Shown one piece after another: positions 1 through 8,341 of a stretch of 64,000 nt of DNA. A program made the translations under genes and the position numbers. This DNA is from CAXBNB01 sp040151475. Its GTDB lineage: Bacteria > Bacteroidota > Bacteroidia > Cytophagales > Cyclobacteriaceae. The notes beneath the pieces were generated by a model. The model saw only the letters and a list, made by a program, of their open reading frames with translations. It had not been told where the DNA came from and made no database searches. How positions within the stretch are numbered: position 1 is the stretch's first letter; the number at the start of each line of letters is the position of its first letter. Location of the stretch: positions 40,172 through 104,171 of the forward strand of contig NZ_JBDKWG010000115.1 in NCBI RefSeq assembly GCF_040151475.1. The letters are read 5' to 3'.

Positions 1-1099
1 TCTTTTTCTTTTCTATTTCATTTCTGACCACTTCTTCCTTTTCAAGTCGGATTTGTTCGGAAATTTTTTCTGCCTCTAAAATTTCTTTCATTGCATGCGC
101 ACGAGCCACCTCGCTACGTTGCTGAGCTTCTGCCATGCGTTCAGCAAGTTCAGCATTTGACAATGCTTCTTTGGCTTTTGAATGGTTTTCTCCGGAAATG
201 GCCTCTGCTTCCAATGTAGCCACTTTTATCCTTTGTTCAGTGTCAGCTTCTTTTCTTCCCTCTGTTGCACGAGCGTTTTCCAAAGCAATTTGCACCTCCC
301 TTTCCCTTCCGGCTTTTGCTTCTCCCAGACTTGCTTCGGTTTCAAAGTTGGCGATTGCAACTCTTTTTCTGGCTTCAGCTTCCTTCACACCTTCTTCGTT
401 TTGTGCCAACTCTTTTGCTACATTAACATCTTTTTCGCGCATAGCCCTGGCTTCTCCGGTAGCACCGGAAGCATCTTGATCTGCCACTTCTACTTTTGCT
501 TTGTTGATAGCTTCTGCTGCTGCTTTTTTACCAATCGCTTCTATGTAGCCGGATTCATCAGTTATGTCCTTGATGTTTACATTGATGAGTTCGAGTCCAA
601 CTTTATTTAGTTCAGAAGCGACATGTTTGTTGATCAGTTGCAGAAACTGTTCCCTGTCCTTATTGATTTCTTCAATAGACAATGTTGCTATGACAAGCCT
701 CAACTGGCCAATGATGATATCTGTAGCCTGAGTCTCTATTTCATCTTGGCTTAAGCCAAGTAACCTTTCAGCTGCGTTGAGCATGATTCCTTCCGCAGTG
801 GAAATACCAACTGTGAAAGTACTTGGAGTATTGATTCGAATGTTTTGTTTGGATAATGCTCCTTTAAGATCTATGTCAATAGGAATTGGTTTCAAATCCA
901 GGAATTCGTACTCTTGAATAATAGGCAGGATAAATGCTCCGCCTCCATGAATACATTTGGCGCTTTCTGATCCTCCGACTTTCCCATAAACTACCAATAT
1001 TTTATTTGATGGGCACCTCTTATATCTGGCGATAAAGAGCAATATCAAAAAGATAAATACTACGGAAACTATTCCGAAGACACTAAATAAAAACTCCAT
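1..1099 (-). CDS. Flotillin family protein (3' part outside window)
   Basis: The reading frame starts at an ATG at 1099 and runs off the left edge of the window. The N-terminus is a single hydrophobic anchor beginning MEFLFSVFGIVSVVFIFL. It is followed by the SPFH/flotillin-type core containing KILVVYGKVGG and later IRINTPSTFTVGIS. The more distal part becomes rich in Glu, Ala, Arg and Lys, as in the flotillin coiled coil. Flotillins are membrane scaffold proteins that organise fluid or ordered domains. The start lies one base after the stop of the NfeD-like gene, so the two are translationally linked. NfeD and flotillin pairs are a well known conserved combination. The family call is confident; the C-terminal end cannot be judged here. 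Confidence 0.9.
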   Translation of the reverse strand, partial: MEFLFSVFGIVSVVFIFLILLFIARYKRCPSNKILVVYGKVGGSESAKCIHGGGAFILPIIQEYEFLDLKPIPIDIDLKGALSKQNIRINTPSTFTVGISTAEGIMLNAAERLLGLSQDEIETQATDIIIGQLRLVIATLSIEEINKDREQFLQLINKHVASELNKVGLELINVNIKDITDESGYIEAIGKKAAAEAINKAKVEVADQDASGATGEARAMREKDVNVAKELAQNEEGVKEAEARKRVAIANFETEASLGEAKAGREREVQIALENARATEGRKEADTEQRIKVATLEAEAISGENHSKAKEALSNAELAERMAEAQQRSEVARAHAMKEILEAEKISEQIRLEKEEVVRNEIEKKK

Positions 1100-1100
1100 T

Positions 1101-1622
1101 TCAATTGTGTTTATAAGGTTCTACATATAGTACATTTTCCTTCACGTCGTATATGATTATTTCCGTTCCGGTTTCAATTTTTTCTTGATTTGTTTTGGCA
1201 TGAAAAGTTTTCAATCTACCCTGAATGATGACCTGCACTTGTCCTGACCCCTCTCCTTTGGCTGGAATACCTAAGTACACTTTGCCTGTTTTTCCAATTG
1301 CATTATTAATATCAATATTTCCTTTTTCTTCCCATCCTTTAAGTTTTTTTAGAAAAAAGATGCTTCCAACAAGAGCAACAAGACCCATCATTATGGAACT
1401 TATGAGCACTTGTAAATCGGACATGGAAGTCATATTATGAGCAAGAAATCCTGTCCAACTTCCAACACAAATGAAGGCTATGATTGAGCTGAATGAAAAA
1501 TGATCGCCTAAAAAATCAATGTCTATGCTGTCTATATCCATTCCGAGTAAATTGAGCAGTACGAAGACTCCCAAAAAACCACTCGAATAGATGGCAATGT
1601 TCCAATATATTTCTACACTCAT
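1101..1622 (-). CDS. NfeD-like membrane protein with C-terminal OB-fold
   Basis: This is a 173-residue protein. Hydrophobic segments lie near residues 8-28, 43-62 and 68-92. A soluble C-terminal domain (about 105-170) contains GKTGKVYLGIPAKGEGSGQV and a closing TEIIIYDVKENVLYVEP, which matches the small beta-barrel (OB-like) domain of NfeD proteins. NfeD short forms are membrane partners of flotillins. The gene sits directly upstream of the flotillin with a one-base gap and ends in TGA. It lacks the ClpP-like protease domain of long NfeD proteins. I infer that it anchors or regulates the flotillin scaffold. Confidence 0.82.
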   Translation of the reverse strand: MSVEIYWNIAIYSSGFLGVFVLLNLLGMDIDSIDIDFLGDHFSFSSIIAFICVGSWTGFLAHNMTSMSDLQVLISSIMMGLVALVGSIFFLKKLKGWEEKGNIDINNAIGKTGKVYLGIPAKGEGSGQVQVIIQGRLKTFHAKTNQEKIETGTEIIIYDVKENVLYVEPYKHN

Positions 1623-1686
1623 AGTTGTTGTATTTAGGTATAAAGTGTTATTTCATCTTACAATTCAACTCATATTTTTTAAAGCA

Positions 1687-3234
1687 TCAATACACATCCC
1701 ATTTCCCATCGAGGTAATATTTATACAAAATCGGGTTATGGATTTTGTTTATTTCTATATTCAATGTGTCATTTTCAAACAACTCTTTGCCAAAAGAAGT
1801 AATCAATGTCATCGCATCATGATTGATCCATCGGGTTTGAATTTTTGGATTTTCAAAATCAAGAGCCTGCAAAGCAGCAACTAGCTGTTCAGGACTGCTG
1901 TCTTTCCCCCCCAATACCCACCCCCATTCTCCTAATGTCATCACCTGATTGTGAAGCGGAACGGTGGTAAATCCGGCAGTTTTCATGGTTTTGTCAATGC
2001 AATTAAAGGCTCTGGCGGCATAGTAGGGACTACCAGCCTGAGTGATTACCAATCCATACGGCCTAAGTCTTTTGTAGCATAGCTTGTAAAATTCGTAAGA
2101 ATACAACCTGCCGATTTCTACGGTTTTAGGATCTGGTAAGTCTATGATAATCACATCATAATAGCTGTTGTGGTCTTCCAGAAAATTATAGCCATCTTCA
2201 TTGATGATGGTCAGCTTTTCGTGGTTCATAGAGTTTTGATTCATCTCTACCAGCAAGTCATTTTGCTGGCCAAGTGTAGTCATGGCTGGATCAAGATCAA
2301 CTAATGTAATGTTTTGTACAGATTCATACTTCAAAATTTCCCTGACGGCACCTCCGTCACCACCACCCATCACGAGTATATCGGCAGGCATTTTCGAAAG
2401 TCTCATAGCGGGATGCACTAAAGGTTCATGGTACATCACCTCGTCTATAGAACTCAACTGTTGGTTTCCGTTTATAAACAACCAAAAGTCCTCTTTTGAT
2501 TGAGTTATGATTATTTTTTGGTATTTACTTTGTTGTTCAAAAACGACCTTGTCTTTATATCGTCTTTCTTCCCCATAGCTGATAATGGGTTCTGCAAACA
2601 GATATCCTGAAATCAATAGAAGAAACACACATAAGGACAATATATTGATCTTGACAATTTGCCTTTCTCCGAGTGCGGACTTTAGCATAAAATAGAGCCC
2701 AATCGCTACCGAAAAATTGATGCTACCTAAGATGATGGGCGTATAGGTCAAGCCTAAATATGGCAAACCGATAAAGGCAAAAAAAACTCCTCCTACCAGA
2801 CTTCCATAGTAGTCGTTTTCCATTACAGAGGAGACATTTACATGTAGTTTTTCAAATTGATCATTTAGCCTGATTACAATGGGGATTTCCATGCCAATGA
2901 GCAGGCCTACAATGATACTGAGGGAATAGATAATTAAATAGGAATTACCATAATAGGCTGAAGCAGAATAGGTGATAACCGAAACATAGGCTGTTAGCAC
3001 TGAAAGTGTAAATTCTATTAAAATAAATCTCTGTAGGAGGTTTTTTGAAAAATACTTACTAATACGGCTACCAAGACCCATTGAAAACAACATGATAGAC
3101 ACGATCATGGTCCACTGGAAGACTGAGTCTCCCAAAAAGTAAGTGGCAAGAGTAGAGAGTACATATTCTGCTACAATTCCAGACAAGCCTGTGGCAAACA
3201 GAGCAAGCTTTAGTATGTTGGATTGTAGTTTCAT
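1687..3234 (-). CDS. Membrane-anchored spermidine-synthase-like aminopropyltransferase
   Basis: This is a 515-residue protein. The N-terminal 220 residues hold about seven hydrophobic segments. The C-terminal half is a polyamine synthase / SAM-type Rossmann domain: DILVMGGGDGGAVREILKYE is the nucleotide-binding glycine loop, ITLVDLDPAM follows, and IIIDLPDPKTVEIGRLYSYE is the catalytic Asp loop. These proteins are predicted to transfer an aminopropyl group from decarboxylated S-adenosylmethionine. The substrate of membrane-fused forms is generally not established. The neighbours (DUF350, lipoprotein, PspA) match known PspA-associated clusters, so a role in modifying an envelope component is more likely than bulk polyamine synthesis; that is inference. 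Confidence 0.85.
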   Translation of the reverse strand: MKLQSNILKLALFATGLSGIVAEYVLSTLATYFLGDSVFQWTMIVSIMLFSMGLGSRISKYFSKNLLQRFILIEFTLSVLTAYVSVITYSASAYYGNSYLIIYSLSIIVGLLIGMEIPIVIRLNDQFEKLHVNVSSVMENDYYGSLVGGVFFAFIGLPYLGLTYTPIILGSINFSVAIGLYFMLKSALGERQIVKINILSLCVFLLLISGYLFAEPIISYGEERRYKDKVVFEQQSKYQKIIITQSKEDFWLFINGNQQLSSIDEVMYHEPLVHPAMRLSKMPADILVMGGGDGGAVREILKYESVQNITLVDLDPAMTTLGQQNDLLVEMNQNSMNHEKLTIINEDGYNFLEDHNSYYDVIIIDLPDPKTVEIGRLYSYEFYKLCYKRLRPYGLVITQAGSPYYAARAFNCIDKTMKTAGFTTVPLHNQVMTLGEWGWVLGGKDSSPEQLVAALQALDFENPKIQTRWINHDAMTLITSFGKELFENDTLNIEINKIHNPILYKYYLDGKWDVY

Positions 3235-3353
3235 GTATAGTCAATTAACAATTACTCATGTGCAATCGGCATTATTTCACTCTAACACTATTTTTCCTTT
3301 TTATAGAAAAAGGATACGCCTAAAAATCTAAAGTAAACTGGGGCTTTTGAAAA

Positions 3354-4217
3354 CTATAGCGACCAACTGATCAATACAGAGCCACCTATATAAGCAAATG
3401 CTTCTACCAAAGCAGCACCGCAGTTGGGGTGCTGCTGATTCACAATTTCATCTGTCAAGTTTTGACCCGGCAAAAGAATTTTATCAGTCAGGAATCTCAC
3501 TATAGGTAAAAATACCAGTCCGATTCCCACATCCACTCCTACATCGGTAAGGGTAATTGTCCAACTTTCAAAGTCGTGCATCAGGGCAAAACGGATCAGA
3601 TTGGCTATGGCAATAATCGCTCCTGCAAATCCAATTCCTACAGCAATATTTCCCTTTTCGATATGATCATGAATGTCATAAGGAGTGATTAGATTATATA
3701 CCAGAGAAGTAACAAACATCAAGGCTTGTCCTAAAGCCCAATATAAAAGTGCTGTGATAATTGGCCCTCCCGCTCCATGCCCTTCGCCATGAATAGCTCC
3801 CAGGATAATTAATCCTGTGGAAACAGCCATAGCACCTTCTACTATTCCTGTACCAGTATTTTTTTGATCAACAATTTCTTTTTTTACATTAAACTTATTC
3901 AGGATTACTTTATCGTTGATAATGATGGAAAGATTGAGAAGAATGATAGAAAGCCCTCCGTAAATGCCTATGTCCATCAGGTCGTTTATCAGTCCGTCGG
4001 ACTCTCCCAATAGGGCACTGCCAATTGCCAGTAGCAATCCTATAAAGTACCCAACATAGGCTACAGAAAAAGCGAAATTGTCATTTTCAACCAATTCATA
4101 ATTAACCTTTATACCCGGGTGAAAAAGTTGATAGGTTACTTTTCCTACAAAAAATAAAAAGAAAGAAACAGCCAGGTATATGATGGTTGTCAATATGCCG
4201 TCTAAGATTGGTAACAT
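3354..4217 (-). CDS. DUF350 membrane protein (two DUF350 repeats)
   Basis: This is a 287-residue, very hydrophobic protein with about eight membrane segments. It looks like a tandem of two related four-helix units: the first contains NFAFSVAYVGYFIGLLLAIG (about residues 47-66) and the second contains the similar KGNIAVGIGFAGAIIAIANL (about 188-207). DUF350 proteins (E. coli YjfL type) have no settled biochemical function. They repeatedly occur with PspA homologues, lipoproteins and peptide- or polyamine-ligating enzymes. Here the gene sits between a lipoprotein gene and a spermidine-synthase-like gene on the same strand. Confidence 0.85.
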   Translation of the reverse strand: MLPILDGILTTIIYLAVSFFLFFVGKVTYQLFHPGIKVNYELVENDNFAFSVAYVGYFIGLLLAIGSALLGESDGLINDLMDIGIYGGLSIILLNLSIIINDKVILNKFNVKKEIVDQKNTGTGIVEGAMAVSTGLIILGAIHGEGHGAGGPIITALLYWALGQALMFVTSLVYNLITPYDIHDHIEKGNIAVGIGFAGAIIAIANLIRFALMHDFESWTITLTDVGVDVGIGLVFLPIVRFLTDKILLPGQNLTDEIVNQQHPNCGAALVEAFAYIGGSVLISWSL

Positions 4218-4264
4218 GGTTATGAAGGTTTATGGTTTATGGTCATTTTTTTGAAATAAGAAGG

Positions 4265-4990
4265 TTATTTTCCAAAGCCCCCTCCTCTAGAGCGAGATGT
4301 AGAGCTACTATATCTCGATCCTGATCTTGAGGTTCTGCCTGCCACTCTTTGTTTGAAGCTGGAATTGTTTCTGCTCCACGAAGAATTAGGTCGGGAGCTA
4401 CTGGTATAGCTGCTATTGGTTCCGTAGTATGACCTGCCTCCTGTGGTAGGGCCGTAGTAAGAACGTCCGGTTCCGTAATAGTTGCCACGATAGTCGTTGT
4501 AATAAGATCTACTGACAGGATAGGTAGCCATACGAAACATGCTGCTCATAAAAGCGTATTGCCCGTAAAAAGCCCAAAAACTACCGCCATTTCTGTTTTC
4601 CCATTGCCCGTATTTTGGGTTGCCTACATAGTTGTTGTAGCCTGGGGGGCTGGCGGATTTGTGCAGTTTGCCATCTTCACCACGTGAAGCTATTTCCATT
4701 CCCATATCATCAACATGTTGGTTGAAAAAAAGCTCATCCACTTCATACCATCCTGAAATATATTCCTCTGGCTTGCCTTCTTCCCTTTCCTCAATTATTT
4801 TATATTGGTGTTTATAGGTTTCGAAAAAGCTACCTTCAACATCCATGTCATTGAGGACTATGGAAAATACCCGATCAGCGGGCATATCCTTAATAAGGAG
4901 ATCAACGGGGTTTTTCTGGAATTTTTTTCCGCCACATCCATAGAGCAGGGCTAAAATCATCAGAATGATTATGCTTTTGTAAGCTTTCAT
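4265..4990 (-). CDS. Lipoprotein with Ser/Tyr/Gly/Arg-rich tail (YjfM/DUF1190-like position)
   Basis: This is a 241-residue protein. A signal peptide ends in the lipobox LLYGC (Cys at about residue 19). The middle part (25-150) is polar and ordered. The C-terminal 85 residues are a low-complexity tail with repeated RSYYG and SSSRS units, ending in RGGGFGK. In the E. coli yjfIJKLMC cluster the equivalent lipoprotein has a similar Gly/Ser-rich end, which has been proposed as a target for peptide or polyamine attachment; transfer of that idea here is inference. It is preceded by the DUF4178 gene and followed by DUF350. Confidence 0.7.
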   Translation of the reverse strand: MKAYKSIIILMILALLYGCGGKKFQKNPVDLLIKDMPADRVFSIVLNDMDVEGSFFETYKHQYKIIEEREEGKPEEYISGWYEVDELFFNQHVDDMGMEIASRGEDGKLHKSASPPGYNNYVGNPKYGQWENRNGGSFWAFYGQYAFMSSMFRMATYPVSRSYYNDYRGNYYGTGRSYYGPTTGGRSYYGTNSSYTSSSRPNSSWSRNNSSFKQRVAGRTSRSGSRYSSSTSRSRGGGFGK

Positions 4991-5120
4991 TGTATCTGTT
5001 TACTTTGAATTTAAACTTCAGTTTTTTATTTTTTACTAATTTAACCTTTTGCCTATAAGGAGCAAAGTCATTTATTTTTTACCCTATAAAAAGTGAAAAA
5101 ACCAGGCATAAGAGAGTTTA

Positions 5121-5672
5121 TTATTTTCCTGACGGAATGATGTTTGAAATCTCATATTCCTTGATCACTTTTCCTGCTGATGCGTCAAATTCCCGCTCTC
5201 CCCATTGAGTAATGCTAATAATGAGAGTTTCCTCATCATTGTAATATTCCCAGCAAACAAGCTCCTCCCAGTCGTCAGTTCCTTTGGTTTTATCATTAAA
5301 ATAGCCCGCAACATCTGTATCCAGGTAGTACTGTATTCCGTCAAGTTCCAGTTTCTTTGGAGGTCGTTCCTTTTTAATGGTTTTGTCGATAATGTCTTCA
5401 TCCAGTTTCCTCATCTTGATGTTTTTACTCACAGTAAGGAACAACTCTCCCTGATCTTCCACACTTAGATAAAGCACTTCGTCACCAGAGTCAATCATGT
5501 ATTCTTTCGAGAAGTTGTTATTTCCCCAGTCATATTCATATACCTCCTTCACCTGCCATGATTTCATGTCATAATCCAGAATGAACCCTTGATCTAAGTC
5601 TTTGACAGACATATTGGTAATGTCATACTCAGGTTCTTTTTCTTTTTTCTTTAAAAAATCAAATACTCCCAT
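5121..5672 (-). CDS. DUF4178 domain protein
   Basis: From the ATG at 5672 this is a 183-residue soluble protein starting MGVFDFLKKKEKEPEYDI, the usual beginning of DUF4178 proteins. The core has the pattern GFILDYDMKSWQVKEVYEYDW and a second half with IQYYLDTDVAGYF and EELVCWEYYNDEETLIISI. Both halves are beta-rich. The frame also allows a GTG start at 5690 that overlaps the stop of the preceding 49-codon gene; I prefer the ATG because of family similarity. DUF4178 has no assigned activity. It is often encoded with PspA, DUF350 and polyamine-type enzymes and occupies the YjfK-like position here. Confidence 0.82.
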   Translation of the reverse strand: MGVFDFLKKKEKEPEYDITNMSVKDLDQGFILDYDMKSWQVKEVYEYDWGNNNFSKEYMIDSGDEVLYLSVEDQGELFLTVSKNIKMRKLDEDIIDKTIKKERPPKKLELDGIQYYLDTDVAGYFNDKTKGTDDWEELVCWEYYNDEETLIISITQWGEREFDASAGKVIKEYEISNIIPSGK

Positions 5673-5686
5673 AATAATAATTCCAT

Positions 5687-5836
5687 TCACTGATTACCAA
5701 ATACTCTTTGGAATAGATATAGCCCAGCTAAAATGATTAAAACCATTAATCCAATCTTGAAAAGGATACCGAAGATGAACCCTGCGAGGAACAATACCAC
5801 GGCTACAACCAGCAATATTTTTGCTAAATCAAACAT
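5687..5836 (-). CDS. Small 49-residue membrane protein
   Basis: This short frame runs from an ATG at 5836 to a TGA at 5687. It encodes two hydrophobic stretches (about residues 7-23 and 27-42) with a charged end, QRVFGNQ. It fills the space between pspA and the DUF4178 gene, on the same strand, and its stop abuts the possible GTG start of the DUF4178 gene. The position suggests a genuine small gene of the stress operon, perhaps a PspA membrane docking partner; function is not known. Confidence 0.6.
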   Translation of the reverse strand: MFDLAKILLVVAVVLFLAGFIFGILFKIGLMVLIILAGLYLFQRVFGNQ

Positions 5837-5892
5837 ATCTTTTTTACTTATTGGATCGACTGACAACCTATGACTGACAGTCGGTCTTTGGA

Positions 5893-6609
5893 TTAGTCTT
5901 TTTTGTCCAGTCCCATTTTGGCTTTCATGGCAGCAAGGCTATCGGCAGCTTTTATTTGAGAAGAATCACCTTCCAATACCTTATTGATTTCGTCATCAAT
6001 ACTTTTGCTCTCATTGGCAATTTCACCATAAGATTGAGCCAAAGCTTCATCCTGAGCTACCTTGTCTTTCATTTTTTCCAGCATAGCAACAGTACCTGAC
6101 GCATCAACCTGCGATAGCTGTTTGTTGAGGTTTTTGGTAGCGGCACTTACCTTCACTCTTGCTTTCAGGGTTTTCAGTTCATTTTCATACTGGCTTACTG
6201 TTGAACGGATTTTTTTCACGTTCACGTCCAGTTGAGCCACACTGGTCTCGAATCTTTCCTGCTCTTCTTTCGACCTGTTCATTTGTCCGGTAGCCTCTTC
6301 TTTTTTCACCAAAGCCTCACTTGCCAGTCTGTCGGCTTCTGCCGAATCTATTTGACCATCGGCACCTTTTTTCAACAAAAGCATGGCCTTACTTTCATAG
6401 TCGCTAGCTTTGTTTTTGTAGGTTTCCACGTCATTCTTTGCCCTGATGGCCATGGCCTTCACTTCAGCTAATGCCTGTAGGCTTTTGTCAAGATCCTTCT
6501 TCAAGTCTCTGATACCTTGCTCTGTTAATTTAATCGGATCTTCTAATTTGTCAATCGCAGAATGTGCTTCTGCTTCTCCTATTTTGAAAAGTCTTTTAAA
6601 CATGTTCAT
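5893..6609 (-). CDS. pspA: PspA/IM30 family membrane-stress protein
   Basis: This is a 238-residue, almost entirely alpha-helical protein. It starts MNMFKRLFKIGEAEAHSAID, an amphipathic N-terminal helix, followed by the PspA signature LEDPIKLTEQGIRDLKKDLD. Long heptad-rich helices follow to about residue 185. PspA/IM30 proteins are ESCRT-III-like and polymerise on damaged inner membranes. It is the second gene of the minus-strand island, after the YbjN/YjfI-like gene (14-bp gap). It corresponds to E. coli YjfJ by context rather than to the classical PspA of the pspABC operon. Confidence 0.9.
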   Translation of the reverse strand: MNMFKRLFKIGEAEAHSAIDKLEDPIKLTEQGIRDLKKDLDKSLQALAEVKAMAIRAKNDVETYKNKASDYESKAMLLLKKGADGQIDSAEADRLASEALVKKEEATGQMNRSKEEQERFETSVAQLDVNVKKIRSTVSQYENELKTLKARVKVSAATKNLNKQLSQVDASGTVAMLEKMKDKVAQDEALAQSYGEIANESKSIDDEINKVLEGDSSQIKAADSLAAMKAKMGLDKKD

Positions 6610-6622
6610 GATTCTTTCTATT

Positions 6623-7018
6623 TTAGTTTTTTGATAATTTTAGTATTTCATTGGAGTATTCTCCCAGAAGCATTGCCAATGAATTGAATGTTGCTTCGAT
6701 TTCGTTTAAGTCGAGGTTTTCAAGCTCATGTGTATTTCTGAAAAGTACTTTTTTGCCCGACTCGTCCAGCACAAAAGCTCCATGTATGATGTCCCTGCTT
6801 TTTTGCATCAATTGCCTGTAAGTGTCAGCTGTTGGATTTTTCAATTCAACAATAAATTGTTCTACTATTAGCAAAGGATCCGCTATAACTAACACAAGAT
6901 TTTTGATCCCCTGAGATTCGTTTTCTATTACAATTAATCCATCTTCCTGATTTTCATAGCTTACTGCGTATCCCAGATCCAATAAATATTCGTTTACTTT
7001 TTGAAAGTAATTGTCCAT
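6623..7018 (-). CDS. YbjN/YjfI-like small acidic protein
   Basis: From the ATG at 7018 this is a 131-residue soluble protein beginning MDNYFQKVNEYLLDLGYAVS. The fold pattern (helix, strands, helix ending in LLGEYSNEILKLSK) resembles type III secretion chaperone / YbjN proteins. By position it resembles YjfI (DUF2170), the first gene of yjfIJKLMC. The frame extends upstream to a TTG at 7075, but homology-like content starts at the ATG. It is the promoter-proximal gene of the PspA island. I infer a PspA-interacting or regulatory role; the family assignment is moderate. Confidence 0.6.
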   Translation of the reverse strand: MDNYFQKVNEYLLDLGYAVSYENQEDGLIVIENESQGIKNLVLVIADPLLIVEQFIVELKNPTADTYRQLMQKSRDIIHGAFVLDESGKKVLFRNTHELENLDLNEIEATFNSLAMLLGEYSNEILKLSKN

Positions 7019-7188
7019 TATTAAAATTGTTTTATGTGCGTAATTAAATGTTGAATGGTATTGTTGTATTTTCAAATTTAATTACTAATTGATAGCTTAT
7101 TCAATATTGATTGTTAAAAAATGGTTTCCTTATCAGGGGGAGGTCTTAATTTCATATTTGCTTGTGTTGTTTTGATTAATTTGGCTAT

Positions 7189-7200
7189 GTTTACGTAAAC
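7189..7200. promoter_or_regulatory. Perfect 12-bp palindrome GTTTACGTAAAC in divergent intergenic region
   Basis: GTTTACGTAAAC reads the same on both strands. It lies 53 bp before the XRE regulator gene and about 170 bp before the PspA island, the two being divergent. It is a plausible operator for the HTH regulator at 7254; binding is inference. Confidence 0.4.
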
Positions 7201-7253
7201 TTAATGCAAATAGTTTTAGTTATGCAAATATAATTAGCTTATTATTTTAAATT

Positions 7254-8042
7254 ATGTCAAGGATAGGGAAAAATATAAAAAAGATAAGATCGCTCAAAAA
7301 GATCAATCAAACTGAATTTGCAGAGATTTTTTCTTTGACAAGAGGTAGTATTGGTGCCTATGAAGAAGAAAGGGCTGAACCGAAATTAGAAACGATTATT
7401 CAATTAGCTAATTATTTTGGCTTATCTATAGACGCACTGGTAAACAGAGAACTCACTGTTACAGATCTTTACAGTTTGGACATTGTAAATGAAAAACTCA
7501 ATGAAGCGCACCAGTTCAAAAAGGAACCTGAAGTTGCTTATAGGCGAGGTGGAATCGGGCTGGTGAAAATTGACAGCCAACTGGAGTATGTTGTCAATTT
7601 TGGAAACAAGGATTACATCAACAAACTGCCATTCATAGAGCTTCCTGTTAACTTTAAGGGAGTCACTCGTGCGTTTGAGCTCAAAGGAAATGAAATGGAA
7701 TATCACCAAAATGGGTTGCATCATGGTGATATTTTGCTATGCCTTCAGTGTAGTTTAGCAGCCAAAAAACCGGAAGAAGGTAAGGTATATGTATTGATTG
7801 CCGATGGTAAAATCATTACCAGAAGGTGGAAAGAAATGAGCGGAAGCAAACTGGTCTGGATCAGTGATGACCCAAACTATGAACAACTGGAATTGTTGCC
7901 TGATGTCATTCAGGAGCTTTGGGAAGTGAAGGGTGTGTACAGTACTTATCTGAATCCACCTAAAATGCTTGAAGAAAAAGTGATGATTCTTGAAAGACAA
8001 ATGGAAGAGTTTTCGAAGCAGTTAAGGAATTTAAAGAAGTAG
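7254..8042 (+). CDS. XRE-family regulator with S24/LexA-like domain lacking catalytic residues
   Basis: This is a 262-residue protein. Residues 3-60 form an HTH_3 domain (INQTEFAEIFSLTRGSIGAYE). Residues 110-215 resemble the S24/LexA C-terminal domain: LKGNEMEYHQNGLHHGDILL aligns with the usual G-D-S-M box, but the serine is replaced by Glu. The Lys expected in the later TxKR strand is Arg (IITRRW). The C-terminus (233-262) is a coiled coil. It should therefore bind DNA and dimerise without self-cleavage. It is divergent from the PspA island and is a candidate regulator of it. Confidence 0.8.
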   Translation: MSRIGKNIKKIRSLKKINQTEFAEIFSLTRGSIGAYEEERAEPKLETIIQLANYFGLSIDALVNRELTVTDLYSLDIVNEKLNEAHQFKKEPEVAYRRGGIGLVKIDSQLEYVVNFGNKDYINKLPFIELPVNFKGVTRAFELKGNEMEYHQNGLHHGDILLCLQCSLAAKKPEEGKVYVLIADGKIITRRWKEMSGSKLVWISDDPNYEQLELLPDVIQELWEVKGVYSTYLNPPKMLEEKVMILERQMEEFSKQLRNLKK

Positions 8043-8055
8043 AAAAGCTTTTAAC

Positions 8056-8274
8056 CTATAAATTTTTGATTTTCTTCTTGATTGAACTAATCTCTTTGTC
8101 CGGCTCACCCAATGATTCTGCTACGAAGGAATAAAAATCTGATGATTCTTCTTGTAATTCGATAAGAGCATTTTCGATGCTTTTTTGTCGTTCAAGCATA
8201 AACGAAAATTTTGCTTCTGTTACATTTTTGTGCCTGTCGAATCGCTGGATTAAATTTTTGATGTTGTCACTCAT
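8056..8274 (-). CDS. Small hypothetical helical protein
   Basis: This is a 72-residue charged protein with no membrane segment, predicted mostly helical (NIKNLIQRFDRHKNVTEAKF). It starts with ATG at 8274, and its stop lies 14 bp from the convergent XRE regulator stop. I do not recognise the family. It could be a chance frame, but its codon use and position in an otherwise empty gap favour a real gene. Confidence 0.45.
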   Translation of the reverse strand: MSDNIKNLIQRFDRHKNVTEAKFSFMLERQKSIENALIELQEESSDFYSFVAESLGEPDKEISSIKKKIKNL

Positions 8275-8341
8275 TGTCCTGCCAGTTTGTTACTATAAAT
8301 GTACTTTCAATTTGGTGAACGAACAAAGTAATGGTTGCGTT

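Noticed and set aside
135..610. Two plus-strand frames opposite the flotillin gene
   Set aside because: They are the antisense of the Ala/Glu-rich coiled coil, which yields long Ser/Phe/Cys-rich frames without meaning.
4243..4488. Open frame overlapping the lipoprotein tail on the same strand
   Set aside because: It is an out-of-frame reading of the repetitive Ser/Gly tail and has no independent support.
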